From: Pseudooceanicola atlanticus
GTDB taxonomy: Bacteria > Pseudomonadota > Alphaproteobacteria > Rhodobacterales > Rhodobacteraceae
Length of the DNA: 64,000 nucleotides
Assembly (NCBI RefSeq): GCF_000768315.1
Contig: NZ_AQQX01000001.1
Coordinates: 496,001-560,000 of the forward strand
Direction: 5' to 3'
The translations under genes and the position numbers were made by a program. Below are positions 21,434 through 28,356 of this stretch, piece after piece. The notes below the pieces were generated by a model. That model was not told the DNA's origin. It searched no databases and saw only the letters and a program-made list of their open reading frames with translations. Each line of letters starts with the position of its first letter. Position 1 is the first letter of the stretch.

Positions 21434-22279
21434 TCAGCCCTGTGTGAGCGCGCGGTTGAGGCTGTGGCGTGATGACAGCTGCAGGTTCACGACCGCGCCC
21501 AGCAGGATCAGGAACGCGCTGATGAAGAGCCACATCAGCATCGCGATGGCCGCACCGATCGATCCGTAGACCTCGTTGTAATTGGCAAAATTGCTCAGGT
21601 AGAACGAGAACCCGTAGGACGCGACGGCCCACAGGATGACGGCCATGCCGGCGCCCGGCGTCACCCATTTCATCCGCTCGCCGCGATTGTTGGGCCCGAA
21701 GCGATAGACCACCGCCAACCCGGCGAGTAGCACGAAGATCGCCGCCGCCCAGCGGAAGCCTTCGATCAGCAGCGAGGTCATCGGCCCCAGGGGCACGATG
21801 GCCAGCACGATGGGCACGATCACCACCGCCGATAGGGTCACGACCGACACGCCAAGCAACGCCATGGTCAGCGCCAGTGCGGTCAGGTAGTGACGCAGGC
21901 TGGATCGGTTGTCGCGGCCATGGATCGCGTTGAGGCCCAGCATCAGCGCCGCCACCCCGGACCGCGCCGACCATATCGCCACCATGGTCGAGATGATCCC
22001 GGCCCAGCCCAGCTTGTCCCCGCTGGTGTTCATCAGCGCGTTCAGCTGGCTTTCCACCAGGCGCGTGACCTCGGCCGGGAGGATGGAATCGACCAGTTGC
22101 AGCTGTTCCAGCAGGATATGGGGGTCAGACAGCAGGCCCCAGATGGCGATGACGGCGGCGAGGCCCGGAAACAGCGCCAGCATGCCGTAGAACGCTACGC
22201 CTGCGGCAATCAGGGTGAGGTTCTTCTCTGCGATGGCGGAGCCTACCCCTGTCACGAAATGGCGTGCGGTCTGGAACAC
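21434..22279 (-). CDS. YihY/BrkB family inner-membrane protein
   Basis: 281-aa protein with about six membrane helices. GVAFYGMLALFPGLAAVIA (about 28-46) and the later MKWVTPGAGMAVILWAVASYGFSFY match the YihY/virulence factor BrkB family, historically mislabelled ribonuclease BN. Transport function is suspected but not shown. No RNase motif is present. Probably monocistronic. Confidence 0.85.
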   Translation of the reverse strand: MFQTARHFVTGVGSAIAEKNLTLIAAGVAFYGMLALFPGLAAVIAIWGLLSDPHILLEQLQLVDSILPAEVTRLVESQLNALMNTSGDKLGWAGIISTMVAIWSARSGVAALMLGLNAIHGRDNRSSLRHYLTALALTMALLGVSVVTLSAVVIVPIVLAIVPLGPMTSLLIEGFRWAAAIFVLLAGLAVVYRFGPNNRGERMKWVTPGAGMAVILWAVASYGFSFYLSNFANYNEVYGSIGAAIAMLMWLFISAFLILLGAVVNLQLSSRHSLNRALTQG

Positions 22280-22369
22280 GTGTCTTGTACCTTCGATCCG
22301 TTATCCGCCCGTTCGGGCTGGTCTTACCCAAAAGTGTAGGCGGATCGACGCCGAGGGCAAAGGCGAACA

Positions 22370-22402
22370 CAAAGAAAAGGCCGCGTCCCGGCGGACGCGG
22401 CC
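22370..22402 (-). terminator. Rho-independent terminator of the 63-aa membrane protein gene
   Basis: Perfect 10-bp stem GGCCGCGTCC/GGACGCGGCC (22379-22402) with a 4-nt loop. On the minus strand it is followed by CCTTTTCTTTG. It sits 25 nt past the stop at 22428. Confidence 0.75.
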
Positions 22403-22427
22403 CCTGATGTCTCGTTCAAGTCTGGTG

Positions 22428-22619
22428 TCAGGCCATCGCTTTTGAACTGCGCGGGCCGCCAATAAGCCAGATGATGAAGCCCAGGATCGGCAGGATCAGG
22501 ACCAGCAGCACCCAAAGCACCTTCTTGCCAGTGGAAGCGGCGGAACCGATGATCGACACGATCGCCCAGATGTCCAGGGCCAGGATCAGAAGGCCGCCGA
22601 GGCCAGAAATCTCCAACAT
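22428..22619 (-). CDS. Small membrane protein, PLDc_N (phospholipase D/nuclease N-terminal) type
   Basis: 63-aa protein with two helices (about 8-27 and 34-55) joined by a Lys-containing loop; the second helix ends in WLIGGPRSSK, typical of PLDc_N-domain small proteins. No catalytic HKD domain is present. Two EcfG-like promoters read toward it (22648-22672, 22792-22817), so it is a putative general-stress-response target beside phyR-nepR-ecfG. Function unknown. Confidence 0.75.
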   Translation of the reverse strand: MLEISGLGGLLILALDIWAIVSIIGSAASTGKKVLWVLLVLILPILGFIIWLIGGPRSSKAMA

Positions 22620-22647
22620 GATAAACTCCTGTATCTGTTTGATTGAA

Positions 22648-22672
22648 AACGCCGAAGCCGGCGAAAGGTTCC
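22648..22672 (-). promoter_or_regulatory. EcfG-type promoter, proximal, for the 63-aa membrane protein
   Basis: On the minus strand GGAAC (22672-22668), 16-nt spacer, CGTT (22651-22648): an exact match to the alphaproteobacterial EcfG consensus GGAAC-N16/17-CGTT. The -10 element lies 28 nt before the start codon. The palindrome ACCTGTCAGGT (22678-22688) abuts its upstream side. Confidence 0.75.
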
Positions 22673-22677
22673 GTCGG

Positions 22678-22688
22678 ACCTGTCAGGT
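22678..22688. promoter_or_regulatory. Palindrome ACCTGTCAGGT next to an EcfG-type promoter
   Basis: Odd-length perfect palindrome 5 bp upstream of the -35 of the proximal EcfG-like promoter. Its core is shared with the site upstream of yejA at 9230-9242. Possible operator; chance cannot be excluded. Confidence 0.3.
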
Positions 22689-22791
22689 GTATCATGTGAG
22701 GATGGGGGGAAGATCGGCGGGGGAAGAGGTAAATCGGTGGTTCCCCCGCCAATCTTTGAGGGACAGATGCTTGGGGTGCACCTGCCAAGCC

Positions 22792-22817
22792 AACGCCGGT
22801 AAACGGGGTTTGGTTCC
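22792..22817 (-). promoter_or_regulatory. EcfG-type promoter, distal
   Basis: Minus strand GGAAC (22817-22813), 17-nt spacer, CGTT (22795-22792), an exact consensus match. It points toward the 63-aa gene about 170 nt away with no convincing gene between. Its -35 is back to back with that of the opposite-strand promoter at 22841. Confidence 0.65.
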
Positions 22818-22840
22818 ACGGGTTTCAAACTTTTTTCATG

Positions 22841-22866
22841 GGAACCGTTTTCGCGACTGGCGTGTT
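22841..22866 (+). promoter_or_regulatory. EcfG-type promoter for the DUF1328 gene
   Basis: GGAAC (22841-22845), 17-nt spacer, TGTT (22863-22866): one mismatch to the EcfG consensus. It is 53 nt before the DUF1328 start. The intergenic stretch 22620-22919 otherwise shows no gene. Confidence 0.55.
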
Positions 22867-22919
22867 GATATTCCAGAACGCATGACCAAGCGTAATTTGG
22901 AAATAAGAAAGGAAAAGCA

Positions 22920-23090
22920 ATGCTTTACTGGGCACTTACTTTCTTCATCATCGCGATCATCGCCGCCGTGTTCGGCTTTGGTGGCATCGCCAGCGCGTCG
23001 GCCGGGGTCGCACAGATCCTGTTCGTTGTCTTCCTGGTTCTGTTCGTCGTCGCAATGATCGCTCGCGCGCTGCGCGGCCGCACTCCGTGA
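22920..23090 (+). CDS. DUF1328 family small membrane protein
   Basis: 56-aa protein, [20 protein letters not shown] at the start and [16 protein letters not shown] at the end, with two membrane helices (about 3-22 and 30-50). This is the DUF1328/UPF0391 family, common in proteobacteria and often stress-induced, function unknown. AAAGGA precedes the ATG. An EcfG-like promoter upstream and the neighbouring phyR suggest membership of the general stress regulon. A strong terminator follows. Confidence 0.85.
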   Translation: MLYWALTFFIIAIIAAVFGFGGIASASAGVAQILFVVFLVLFVVAMIARALRGRTP

Positions 23091-23114
23091 CGGATGCTGA
23101 AGGACGAAACGAAT

Positions 23115-23147
23115 ACGGGCGGTCCCGAGGGACCGCCCGTTTCTTTG
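23115..23147. terminator. Bidirectional terminator between DUF1328 gene and phyR
   Basis: Perfect 12-bp arms ACGGGCGGTCCC/GGGACCGCCCGT (23115-23126, 23129-23140), then TTCTTTG on the plus strand. It separates two convergent genes. Confidence 0.8.
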
Positions 23148-23166
23148 TGCATCGAGAAAGACGAAA

Positions 23167-23979
23167 TCAGTGCTGAAGCGTCTCGGTCGAGGAGAAGAAC
23201 ATCGCCTGGCTGGCGGCCAGCCGCACCTGTTCCTCGGTGTAGGGCTTGGTGATCAGGAAGGCCGGTTCGGACTTCTCGCCGGTCAGCAGACGCTCGGGGA
23301 AGGCGGTGATGAAGATCACCGGCACGTCGCCCAGGATTTCCAGCAGATCGTTCACCGCGTCGATGCCGGACGAATTGTCGGCCAGCTGGATGTCGGCGAA
23401 AATCAGGTCCGGCTTCTCGGCTTTGCCAAGCGCGACGGCTTCGGTCCGGGTGCGGGCAACGCCGGTGACATTGTGGCCCATCTCGGTCACGATGCTCTGG
23501 AGGTCCATGGCGATGATCGCCTCGTCCTCGATCACCATGACGCGACCAGTGACGCTTTCGGCCAGTTCGCGCTGCGCGATATGGACCAGCTCTTCGGCCT
23601 CGGGCGCGCCGATCTTCATGATCTCGCCGATCTGGTCGAAATTGAATTCCTCGATCGTCGACAGCAGCAGCGCCTCGCGCGTGTTTGGCGTGAGGCGGGC
23701 AAGGTGATCCTGCGCCTTGGCGGCGATACCGGTCTCCTCGACGGCGACGGGGGCGCCGGAGGAGGTCCAGATCGCGTGGAACGCACCGAACAGGCTGACG
23801 CGGGTCGATTTATTGCGATCCACCAGCTCGGGGTCCTCCAGCATCGCCTCGAGCGTTGCTGCAGCATAATTGTCCCCGGACGTCTGACTACCGGTCAAGG
23901 CACGGGCATAACGGCGCAGATACGGCAGCTCTGTCGCCACGTTCATTGCAAAGTCTTCAGACCCCACCGTTTGGTTCAT
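23167..23979 (-). CDS. phyR: PhyR, anti-anti-sigma response regulator of the general stress response
   Basis: 270-aa protein. The N-terminal half (about 8-130) imitates an ECF sigma factor (YLRRYARALTGSQ, then a sigma4-like region with EALLLSTIEEFNFDQIGEIM); the C-terminal half (about 140-260) is a receiver domain with phospho-acceptor Asp near residue 195 (LIFADIQLA) and Lys in FLITKPY. When phosphorylated, PhyR binds NepR and frees EcfG. The start at 23979 fits the family; upstream in-frame sequence crosses the promoters. Divergent from nepR-ecfG, with the kinase gene next in line. Confidence 0.95.
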   Translation of the reverse strand: MNQTVGSEDFAMNVATELPYLRRYARALTGSQTSGDNYAAATLEAMLEDPELVDRNKSTRVSLFGAFHAIWTSSGAPVAVEETGIAAKAQDHLARLTPNTREALLLSTIEEFNFDQIGEIMKIGAPEAEELVHIAQRELAESVTGRVMVIEDEAIIAMDLQSIVTEMGHNVTGVARTRTEAVALGKAEKPDLIFADIQLADNSSGIDAVNDLLEILGDVPVIFITAFPERLLTGEKSEPAFLITKPYTEEQVRLAASQAMFFSSTETLQH

Positions 23980-24009
23980 TTTTTCTCTTACCTTTTTTCG
24001 ACTTTCTGG

Positions 24010-24035
24010 GAACCCAACGACCCGGAACCGCGTTA
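24010..24035 (+). promoter_or_regulatory. EcfG-type promoter for nepR-ecfG
   Basis: GGAAC (24010-24014), 17-nt spacer, CGTT (24032-24035): exact consensus. It is 47 nt upstream of the nepR start, giving autoregulation of the sigma factor operon. It is interlaced with a mirror-image promoter on the other strand. Confidence 0.9.
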
Positions 24036-24042
24036 GGTTCCA
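24017..24042 (-). promoter_or_regulatory. EcfG-type promoter for phyR
   Basis: Minus strand GGAAC (24042-24038), 17-nt spacer, CGTT (24020-24017): exact consensus, 37 nt upstream of the phyR start. It shares 19 bp with the opposite-strand promoter, so the two cannot easily be occupied together. Confidence 0.9.
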
Positions 24043-24082
24043 GCAACGCGAAAAAAAACACTGACGAATTGTAGTAGGGCTG

Positions 24083-24238
24083 ATGGCGCACGATAGCGAG
24101 AATGACAACGTGAGACGGCAAATCGACGAGAACCTGAAACGCGTCTTTCAGGAAAAGGTCGAAGAAGATCTGCCTGACCGCTTCAAGATGCTGATTGAAC
24201 AACTCAAGCAGCAGGATAGCGGGGATAACCCTCAATGA
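24083..24238 (+). CDS. nepR: NepR, anti-sigma factor of EcfG
   Basis: 51-aa protein starting MAHDSENDNVRRQIDENLKR. The NepR core is visible: two amphipathic helices, IDENLKRVFQEKVEEDLPDR (about 14-33), and MLIEQLKQQ. NepR binds EcfG in unstressed cells and is titrated away by phosphorylated PhyR. The gene is under 60 codons and so easily overlooked. Its TGA overlaps the ecfG ATG (ATGA), coupling synthesis of the two partners. Confidence 0.92.
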   Translation: MAHDSENDNVRRQIDENLKRVFQEKVEEDLPDRFKMLIEQLKQQDSGDNPQ

Positions 24239-24789
24239 GCGCTGACCCACGTGAGGAGCTTGTGGAGCATCTGCCCTCGCTCCGCGCCTTCGCCATGAGC
24301 CTCTGTCGAAATTCCGCGCAAGCCGATGACCTCGTTCAGGACACCATCGTCAAGGCCTGGACGAACATGGACAAATTCAAGGTTGGCACGAACCTGCGGG
24401 CCTGGCTGTTCACCATCCTGCGCAACACGTTCTATTCCGCGCGCCGCCGGTCCGGGCGTGAAGTCGCGGATGTTGACGGCGTCTTTTCGGCGAACCTCGC
24501 GACCAAGCCCGATCACGACGGTCGCCTTGCCCTGAAGGATTTCGAAAAGGCCTTCATCACCCTGCCCGACGAACAGCGGGAAGCGTTGCTGCTGGTGGGT
24601 GCCTCAGGCTTTTCCTACGAGGAGGCGGCCGAGATGTGTGGCTGCGCCGTAGGCACGATCAAGAGCCGTGCAAATCGTGGCCGTGCAAGGCTGGCGGAGA
24701 TGTTGAATATCGACGAGGATGGTGCGATGGAGCTGACGGATCAGTCCACCATGGCGGTGATGTCGGCCACGCAGCAGAAATCCATGTAA
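24235..24789 (+). CDS. ecfG: EcfG family RNA polymerase sigma factor
   Basis: 184-aa ECF sigma factor of group 15 (general stress response). Region 2 (about 8-75) includes SAQADDLVQDTIVKAW and LRAWLFTILRN; region 4 (about 105-160) has LPDEQREALLLVGASGFSYE followed by the helix-turn-helix with VGTIKSRANRGR. A 25-residue C-terminal tail is extra. It should recognise the GGAAC-N16/17-CGTT sites seen at five places in this region. Confidence 0.95.
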   Translation: MSADPREELVEHLPSLRAFAMSLCRNSAQADDLVQDTIVKAWTNMDKFKVGTNLRAWLFTILRNTFYSARRRSGREVADVDGVFSANLATKPDHDGRLALKDFEKAFITLPDEQREALLLVGASGFSYEEAAEMCGCAVGTIKSRANRGRARLAEMLNIDEDGAMELTDQSTMAVMSATQQKSM

Positions 24790-24799
24790 AAGGTGTCAG

Positions 24800-26521
24800 G
24801 TGGGGCTTCGGTTCATTGACAGGCTCGGCGTTCGCGTCGTGGCAATGTTGTCCATCGCGCTTCTGCCGATTGGTCTTATTTCCCTGTATCAAACGCGGTC
24901 CGTGGTCGAAAAGGCGGAGGCGCTGACGCGCTCCGCCTATCTGGGTCAGACCGTGACGGCCACGGAACGGCAGAGCGATCTCATCCACGAAGGTTTTGCC
25001 TCCGCCCGCGTGCTGGGCGGGGCGCTGATTCCCGTGCGCGAGGATATCACGGCCTGTTCTGCCCTGATGCGTGGTTTCATCCGGTCGCATCCCGCCTTTA
25101 CCCTTGCCACCTTCACCGAACCGAGCGGCATTTCGCGATGCAATTCGCGCGATGTGCCCATCGACCTGCGCGCCTCCGACACGTTCAAGGACTTCCAGGA
25201 CGACCCGCGCCCGCTGATGAACGCCACGGATCGGGGCCGGGTCACGTTGCAATCCATCATGATCATCGGCCAGCCGGTGTTCGAAGGCGGCCGCTACCTG
25301 GGCTTCGTGACGCTGTCGCTGCCGCGTGCCAATGCGCGGTTCGAGCCCGAATTCTCCGGCCTGACCCAGCCCACCGACCTGGTGACAATCAACGATCGGG
25401 GCCATGTCCTGACCTCGATGGGCGATCTGACCACAGCCGCTGACCGACTGCCCGCCTTCCGTGACCTGAATTCCCAGCTCTATCGCCAGTTCAATTCCTT
25501 CCGTGCCGTCGACAAGACCGGAGAGCCGCGGATCTACTCGGTCACGCCCATCGTGCCGGGCGTGGTCTTTGCCGTGTCGGTCTGGCCCATCGACGTGACG
25601 ACCAGCGAAGATGGCCTGATCAGCCGCTCCGCCATGGCGTTCCCGCTGCTGATGTGGATGGTCAGCCTGATCGTGGCCTATTTCGCCGTGCATCGCCTTG
25701 TGATCCGGCATATCCGCCTGTTGCGCCAGAAGATGCGCCGCTTCGGTGCGACCTACAGCCATCAGGAACCGGGGATCCTCAACGCGGGGCGCGCGCCGAT
25801 GGAACTGGTGCAGATGGAAGAAACCTTCGACCGGATGGTCGAACGGATCACCCGCGACACCGCAGAGCTGGAAAACAACCTGCACGAAAAGAACGTGCTG
25901 CTGAAAGAGGTCCACCACAGGGTCAAGAACAACCTCCAGCTTATTGCCTCCATCATCAACATGGAGATTCGCAAATCCAAGGCACCCGAAACCCGCGGCA
26001 CCCTGCGTCGGGTGCAAGACCGGGTTCTGGGCCTCGCCACCGTGCATTCGAACCTCTACCACACGGCGCGGCTGGCCAATCTGCGCGCCGACGGACTGCT
26101 TGAGGACATCCTCGACCAGGTGCTGAAAAGCGCGCTGCCCAACCGCAGCGAGGCCGATATCGAGATCGAGATCGAAGAGGTCATCCTGTCCCCCGACCAG
26201 GCCGTGCCGCTGTCCCTGCTGGCGACGGAAACGGTCACCAACGCGATCAAGTATTTCGGTCGCCCCGAGGGGCGCAACAAGCCGTGGATCCAAATCCGCC
26301 TGATCAATACCGGCGAAGGAAGCTGCCGTTTCGCCGTCGCCAATTCCAAGGGTGAACGCATCTCCAGCCGGGACGAGGACGAACCCACCGGTTCCGGCCT
26401 CGGCCAGCAATTGATCGAGGCCTTCGCCTCGCAACTGGGCACCCGTCCCGAAGTGACCGAGGACGAGACCAGCTATGAATTGTCGATCGAGGTGCAACTG
26501 AGCCGCGCCCGCAACGGCTGA
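24800..26521 (+). CDS. Sensor histidine kinase, HisKA_2 type, probable PhyR kinase
   Basis: 573-aa membrane sensor kinase. One helix near 12-32, a periplasmic sensing domain (about 33-275), a second helix (about 278-298), a HAMP-like linker, then the HisKA_2 dimerisation domain with the phospho-His in LKEVHHRVKNNLQL (near residue 371) and an HATPase domain with SGLGQQLIEAFASQLG. The start is GTG at 24800, 10 nt after ecfG. HisKA_2/HWE kinases beside phyR normally phosphorylate PhyR. The stimulus is unknown. Confidence 0.88.
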   Translation: MGLRFIDRLGVRVVAMLSIALLPIGLISLYQTRSVVEKAEALTRSAYLGQTVTATERQSDLIHEGFASARVLGGALIPVREDITACSALMRGFIRSHPAFTLATFTEPSGISRCNSRDVPIDLRASDTFKDFQDDPRPLMNATDRGRVTLQSIMIIGQPVFEGGRYLGFVTLSLPRANARFEPEFSGLTQPTDLVTINDRGHVLTSMGDLTTAADRLPAFRDLNSQLYRQFNSFRAVDKTGEPRIYSVTPIVPGVVFAVSVWPIDVTTSEDGLISRSAMAFPLLMWMVSLIVAYFAVHRLVIRHIRLLRQKMRRFGATYSHQEPGILNAGRAPMELVQMEETFDRMVERITRDTAELENNLHEKNVLLKEVHHRVKNNLQLIASIINMEIRKSKAPETRGTLRRVQDRVLGLATVHSNLYHTARLANLRADGLLEDILDQVLKSALPNRSEADIEIEIEEVILSPDQAVPLSLLATETVTNAIKYFGRPEGRNKPWIQIRLINTGEGSCRFAVANSKGERISSRDEDEPTGSGLGQQLIEAFASQLGTRPEVTEDETSYELSIEVQLSRARNG

Positions 26522-26549
26522 GCGGCGCGGTTTCAGAAATTCCGGACGC

Positions 26550-27443
26550 TCAGACCCACTTGGCCATGGGCGGCAGGCTCATCAGCACGGCATTCGCATC
26601 GTGGCCGGTTTCCAGCCCGAACTTCGTGCCCCGGTCATAGACGAGGTTGTATTCGGCATAGAGCCCGCGATGCACCAGTTGTGCGTCCTTCTCGGTCTCT
26701 CCCCATGCCATCCCGCGCCGGGTGTCGATCAACGGCACGAAGGCGGGCAGGAAGGCGCGCCCGATATCCTGGATGAAGGCGAAATCCGCCTCCCAGTCCC
26801 CGGTGCAGTAATCATCCACGAAAATGCCGCCCACGCCCCGGGCGCGGCCACGATGCGGAATGTAGAAATACTCGTCCGCCCAGGCCTTCAGTCGCGGGTA
26901 ATGCGCCTCGCCGTGGCGGTCGCAATGCTCTTTCTGAACGGCATGGAAATGCGCGGTGTCCTCGTCGTATTCGAGGCAGGGGTTCAGATCCGACCCGCCG
27001 CCGAACCACCAGCCATGGGGGGTCCAGAACATCCGGGTGTTCATGTGAACGGCGGGGCAATGCGGGTTCTGCATGTGGGCGACAAGGGAAATGCCGCTGG
27101 CCCAGAACCGCGGATCGTCCTTCATCCCCGGCAGGCCCTTGCGCGCGGCCATCGCGGCCTGCGCCCTTTCGCCCAGCGTGCCGTAGACGGTCGAGATATT
27201 CACGCCCACCTTTTCGAAGACCCGACCGCCGCGCATCACGCTCATCAGCCCGCCGCCGGCATCGCCGCCATCGGGGGCGGTGCGGCTGGTCTGCGTCACC
27301 TCGAACCGGCCCTGTGCCTGATCTGACAGCGGCCCGGTCGACTGGCGATCTTCGAGGCCCTCGAAGGCCGCGACGATCTCGTCCCTCAGAGCGCGGAACC
27401 AGTCCGCGGCCCGGGTTTTCTGCTGCTCCATCGGATCGCTCAC
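26550..27443 (-). CDS. hemF: Oxygen-dependent coproporphyrinogen III oxidase
   Basis: 297-aa enzyme that oxidatively decarboxylates coproporphyrinogen III to protoporphyrinogen IX. Signatures: GGGLMSVMRGGRVFEKVGVN, HMNTRMFW, WFGGGSDLNPC and the C-terminal KFGLETGHDANAVLMSLPP. I place the start at GTG 27443, preceded by AAGGGGGA; ATG 27431 is the alternative but lacks a ribosome site. Further upstream in-frame codons run into repeat copy B, whose end contributes to the ribosome binding site. Follows the SDR gene on the same strand. Confidence 0.92.
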   Translation of the reverse strand: MSDPMEQQKTRAADWFRALRDEIVAAFEGLEDRQSTGPLSDQAQGRFEVTQTSRTAPDGGDAGGGLMSVMRGGRVFEKVGVNISTVYGTLGERAQAAMAARKGLPGMKDDPRFWASGISLVAHMQNPHCPAVHMNTRMFWTPHGWWFGGGSDLNPCLEYDEDTAHFHAVQKEHCDRHGEAHYPRLKAWADEYFYIPHRGRARGVGGIFVDDYCTGDWEADFAFIQDIGRAFLPAFVPLIDTRRGMAWGETEKDAQLVHRGLYAEYNLVYDRGTKFGLETGHDANAVLMSLPPMAKWV

Positions 27444-27455
27444 GCCACGTTCCCC

Positions 27456-27488
27456 CTTCATCTTGCCAAAAATACTCCCGCCGGAGGC
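27456..27488 (-). repeat. 33-bp dispersed repeat, copy B
   Basis: Minus-strand copy with two differences from copy C. It starts 35 nt after the SDR stop and ends 12 nt before the hemF GTG, so it fills most of the intergenic gap. If hemF were started at the upstream ATG 27512, part of the repeat would be translated as SGGSIFGKMKG. Confidence 0.85.
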
Positions 27489-27523
27489 GTCCTGACCGTC
27501 GGGCCGCGCCATCGCTGGCCGGG

Positions 27524-28324
27524 TCAGTGCGCCGGTGCGGCCACCGGGTCAAGCAACGTTCGTCCGCCATCCACGGTCACGATCTGGCCGGTCATGAAGC
27601 TGGACGCGTCACAGGCGAGGTATTGCGCGGCCTCCGCCAGCTCCCCGGCCGAGGCGATACGGTTCAGGGGCGTGTGATCCTCGATATCCGTGCGGAATTC
27701 GCGGTTGTCCTTCAGGGTCGATTTCAGGCTCGCGCTCATGACCGATCCGAACGCCACGGCGTTCACCCGGATCCGGTGCGGGGCCAGTGCCACGGCCAGC
27801 GACCGGGTCATCTGGTCCAACGCGGCGGTCGACACGGAAAACGCCATCAGGTCGGGATGGGTGCGCCGGGCGGCAATGGACGAAAGGTTCACGATCGCCC
27901 CGGCCGACCCTTCGGTCTGCCCCTCGGCCTGCTTGATCATCCGCTTGGCCACGGTCTGGCTCAGGCGCAGGGAGGTCATGAGGTTCTGATCCAGCATGGT
28001 CTCCACCGCCTCGTCATCCGGGTTCAGCGGATCCGAGGCGATCACCTGGCGCGAGGCGTTGATCAGGATGTCCACCCGTTCGAAATTGTCGAGCGTCGCG
28101 GACAGCAGGTTGGCGATGGTCAGTTTCTCGCGGAGGTCGCCGGCGAAATACCGGATCTGGTCGTTGTCCGGCGAGGCGCCGAATTCCCGCTCCAGCGCGG
28201 CTTCGTCGACATCGGCGAACATGACATTCGCGCCGCGGTCCACGAAATGCTTGCCGATGGCAAGCCCGATCCCGTTGGCGGAGCCGGTGACGATGGCCGT
28301 CTTGCCGGCGATGGAAAAGGACAT
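27524..28324 (-). CDS. SDR family protein with altered active site
   Basis: 266-aa short-chain dehydrogenase/reductase fold. The NAD(P)-binding TGSANGIG (13-20), NAG-like LINA (87-90) and the catalytic-loop Ser in NLSSIAARR (148/149) are present. At the place of the Tyr-x3-Lys pair the sequence reads AFSVSTAAL, i.e. Phe162 and Thr166, so the usual proton-transfer residues are missing. It may be a non-catalytic or atypical SDR. The C-terminal VDGGRTLLDP is normal. GGAGA precedes ATG 28324. Confidence 0.82.
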   Translation of the reverse strand: MSFSIAGKTAIVTGSANGIGLAIGKHFVDRGANVMFADVDEAALEREFGASPDNDQIRYFAGDLREKLTIANLLSATLDNFERVDILINASRQVIASDPLNPDDEAVETMLDQNLMTSLRLSQTVAKRMIKQAEGQTEGSAGAIVNLSSIAARRTHPDLMAFSVSTAALDQMTRSLAVALAPHRIRVNAVAFGSVMSASLKSTLKDNREFRTDIEDHTPLNRIASAGELAEAAQYLACDASSFMTGQIVTVDGGRTLLDPVAAPAH

Positions 28325-28356
28325 GAGGCTCTCCTTCTGACCCGTCGGGGTGGCGA

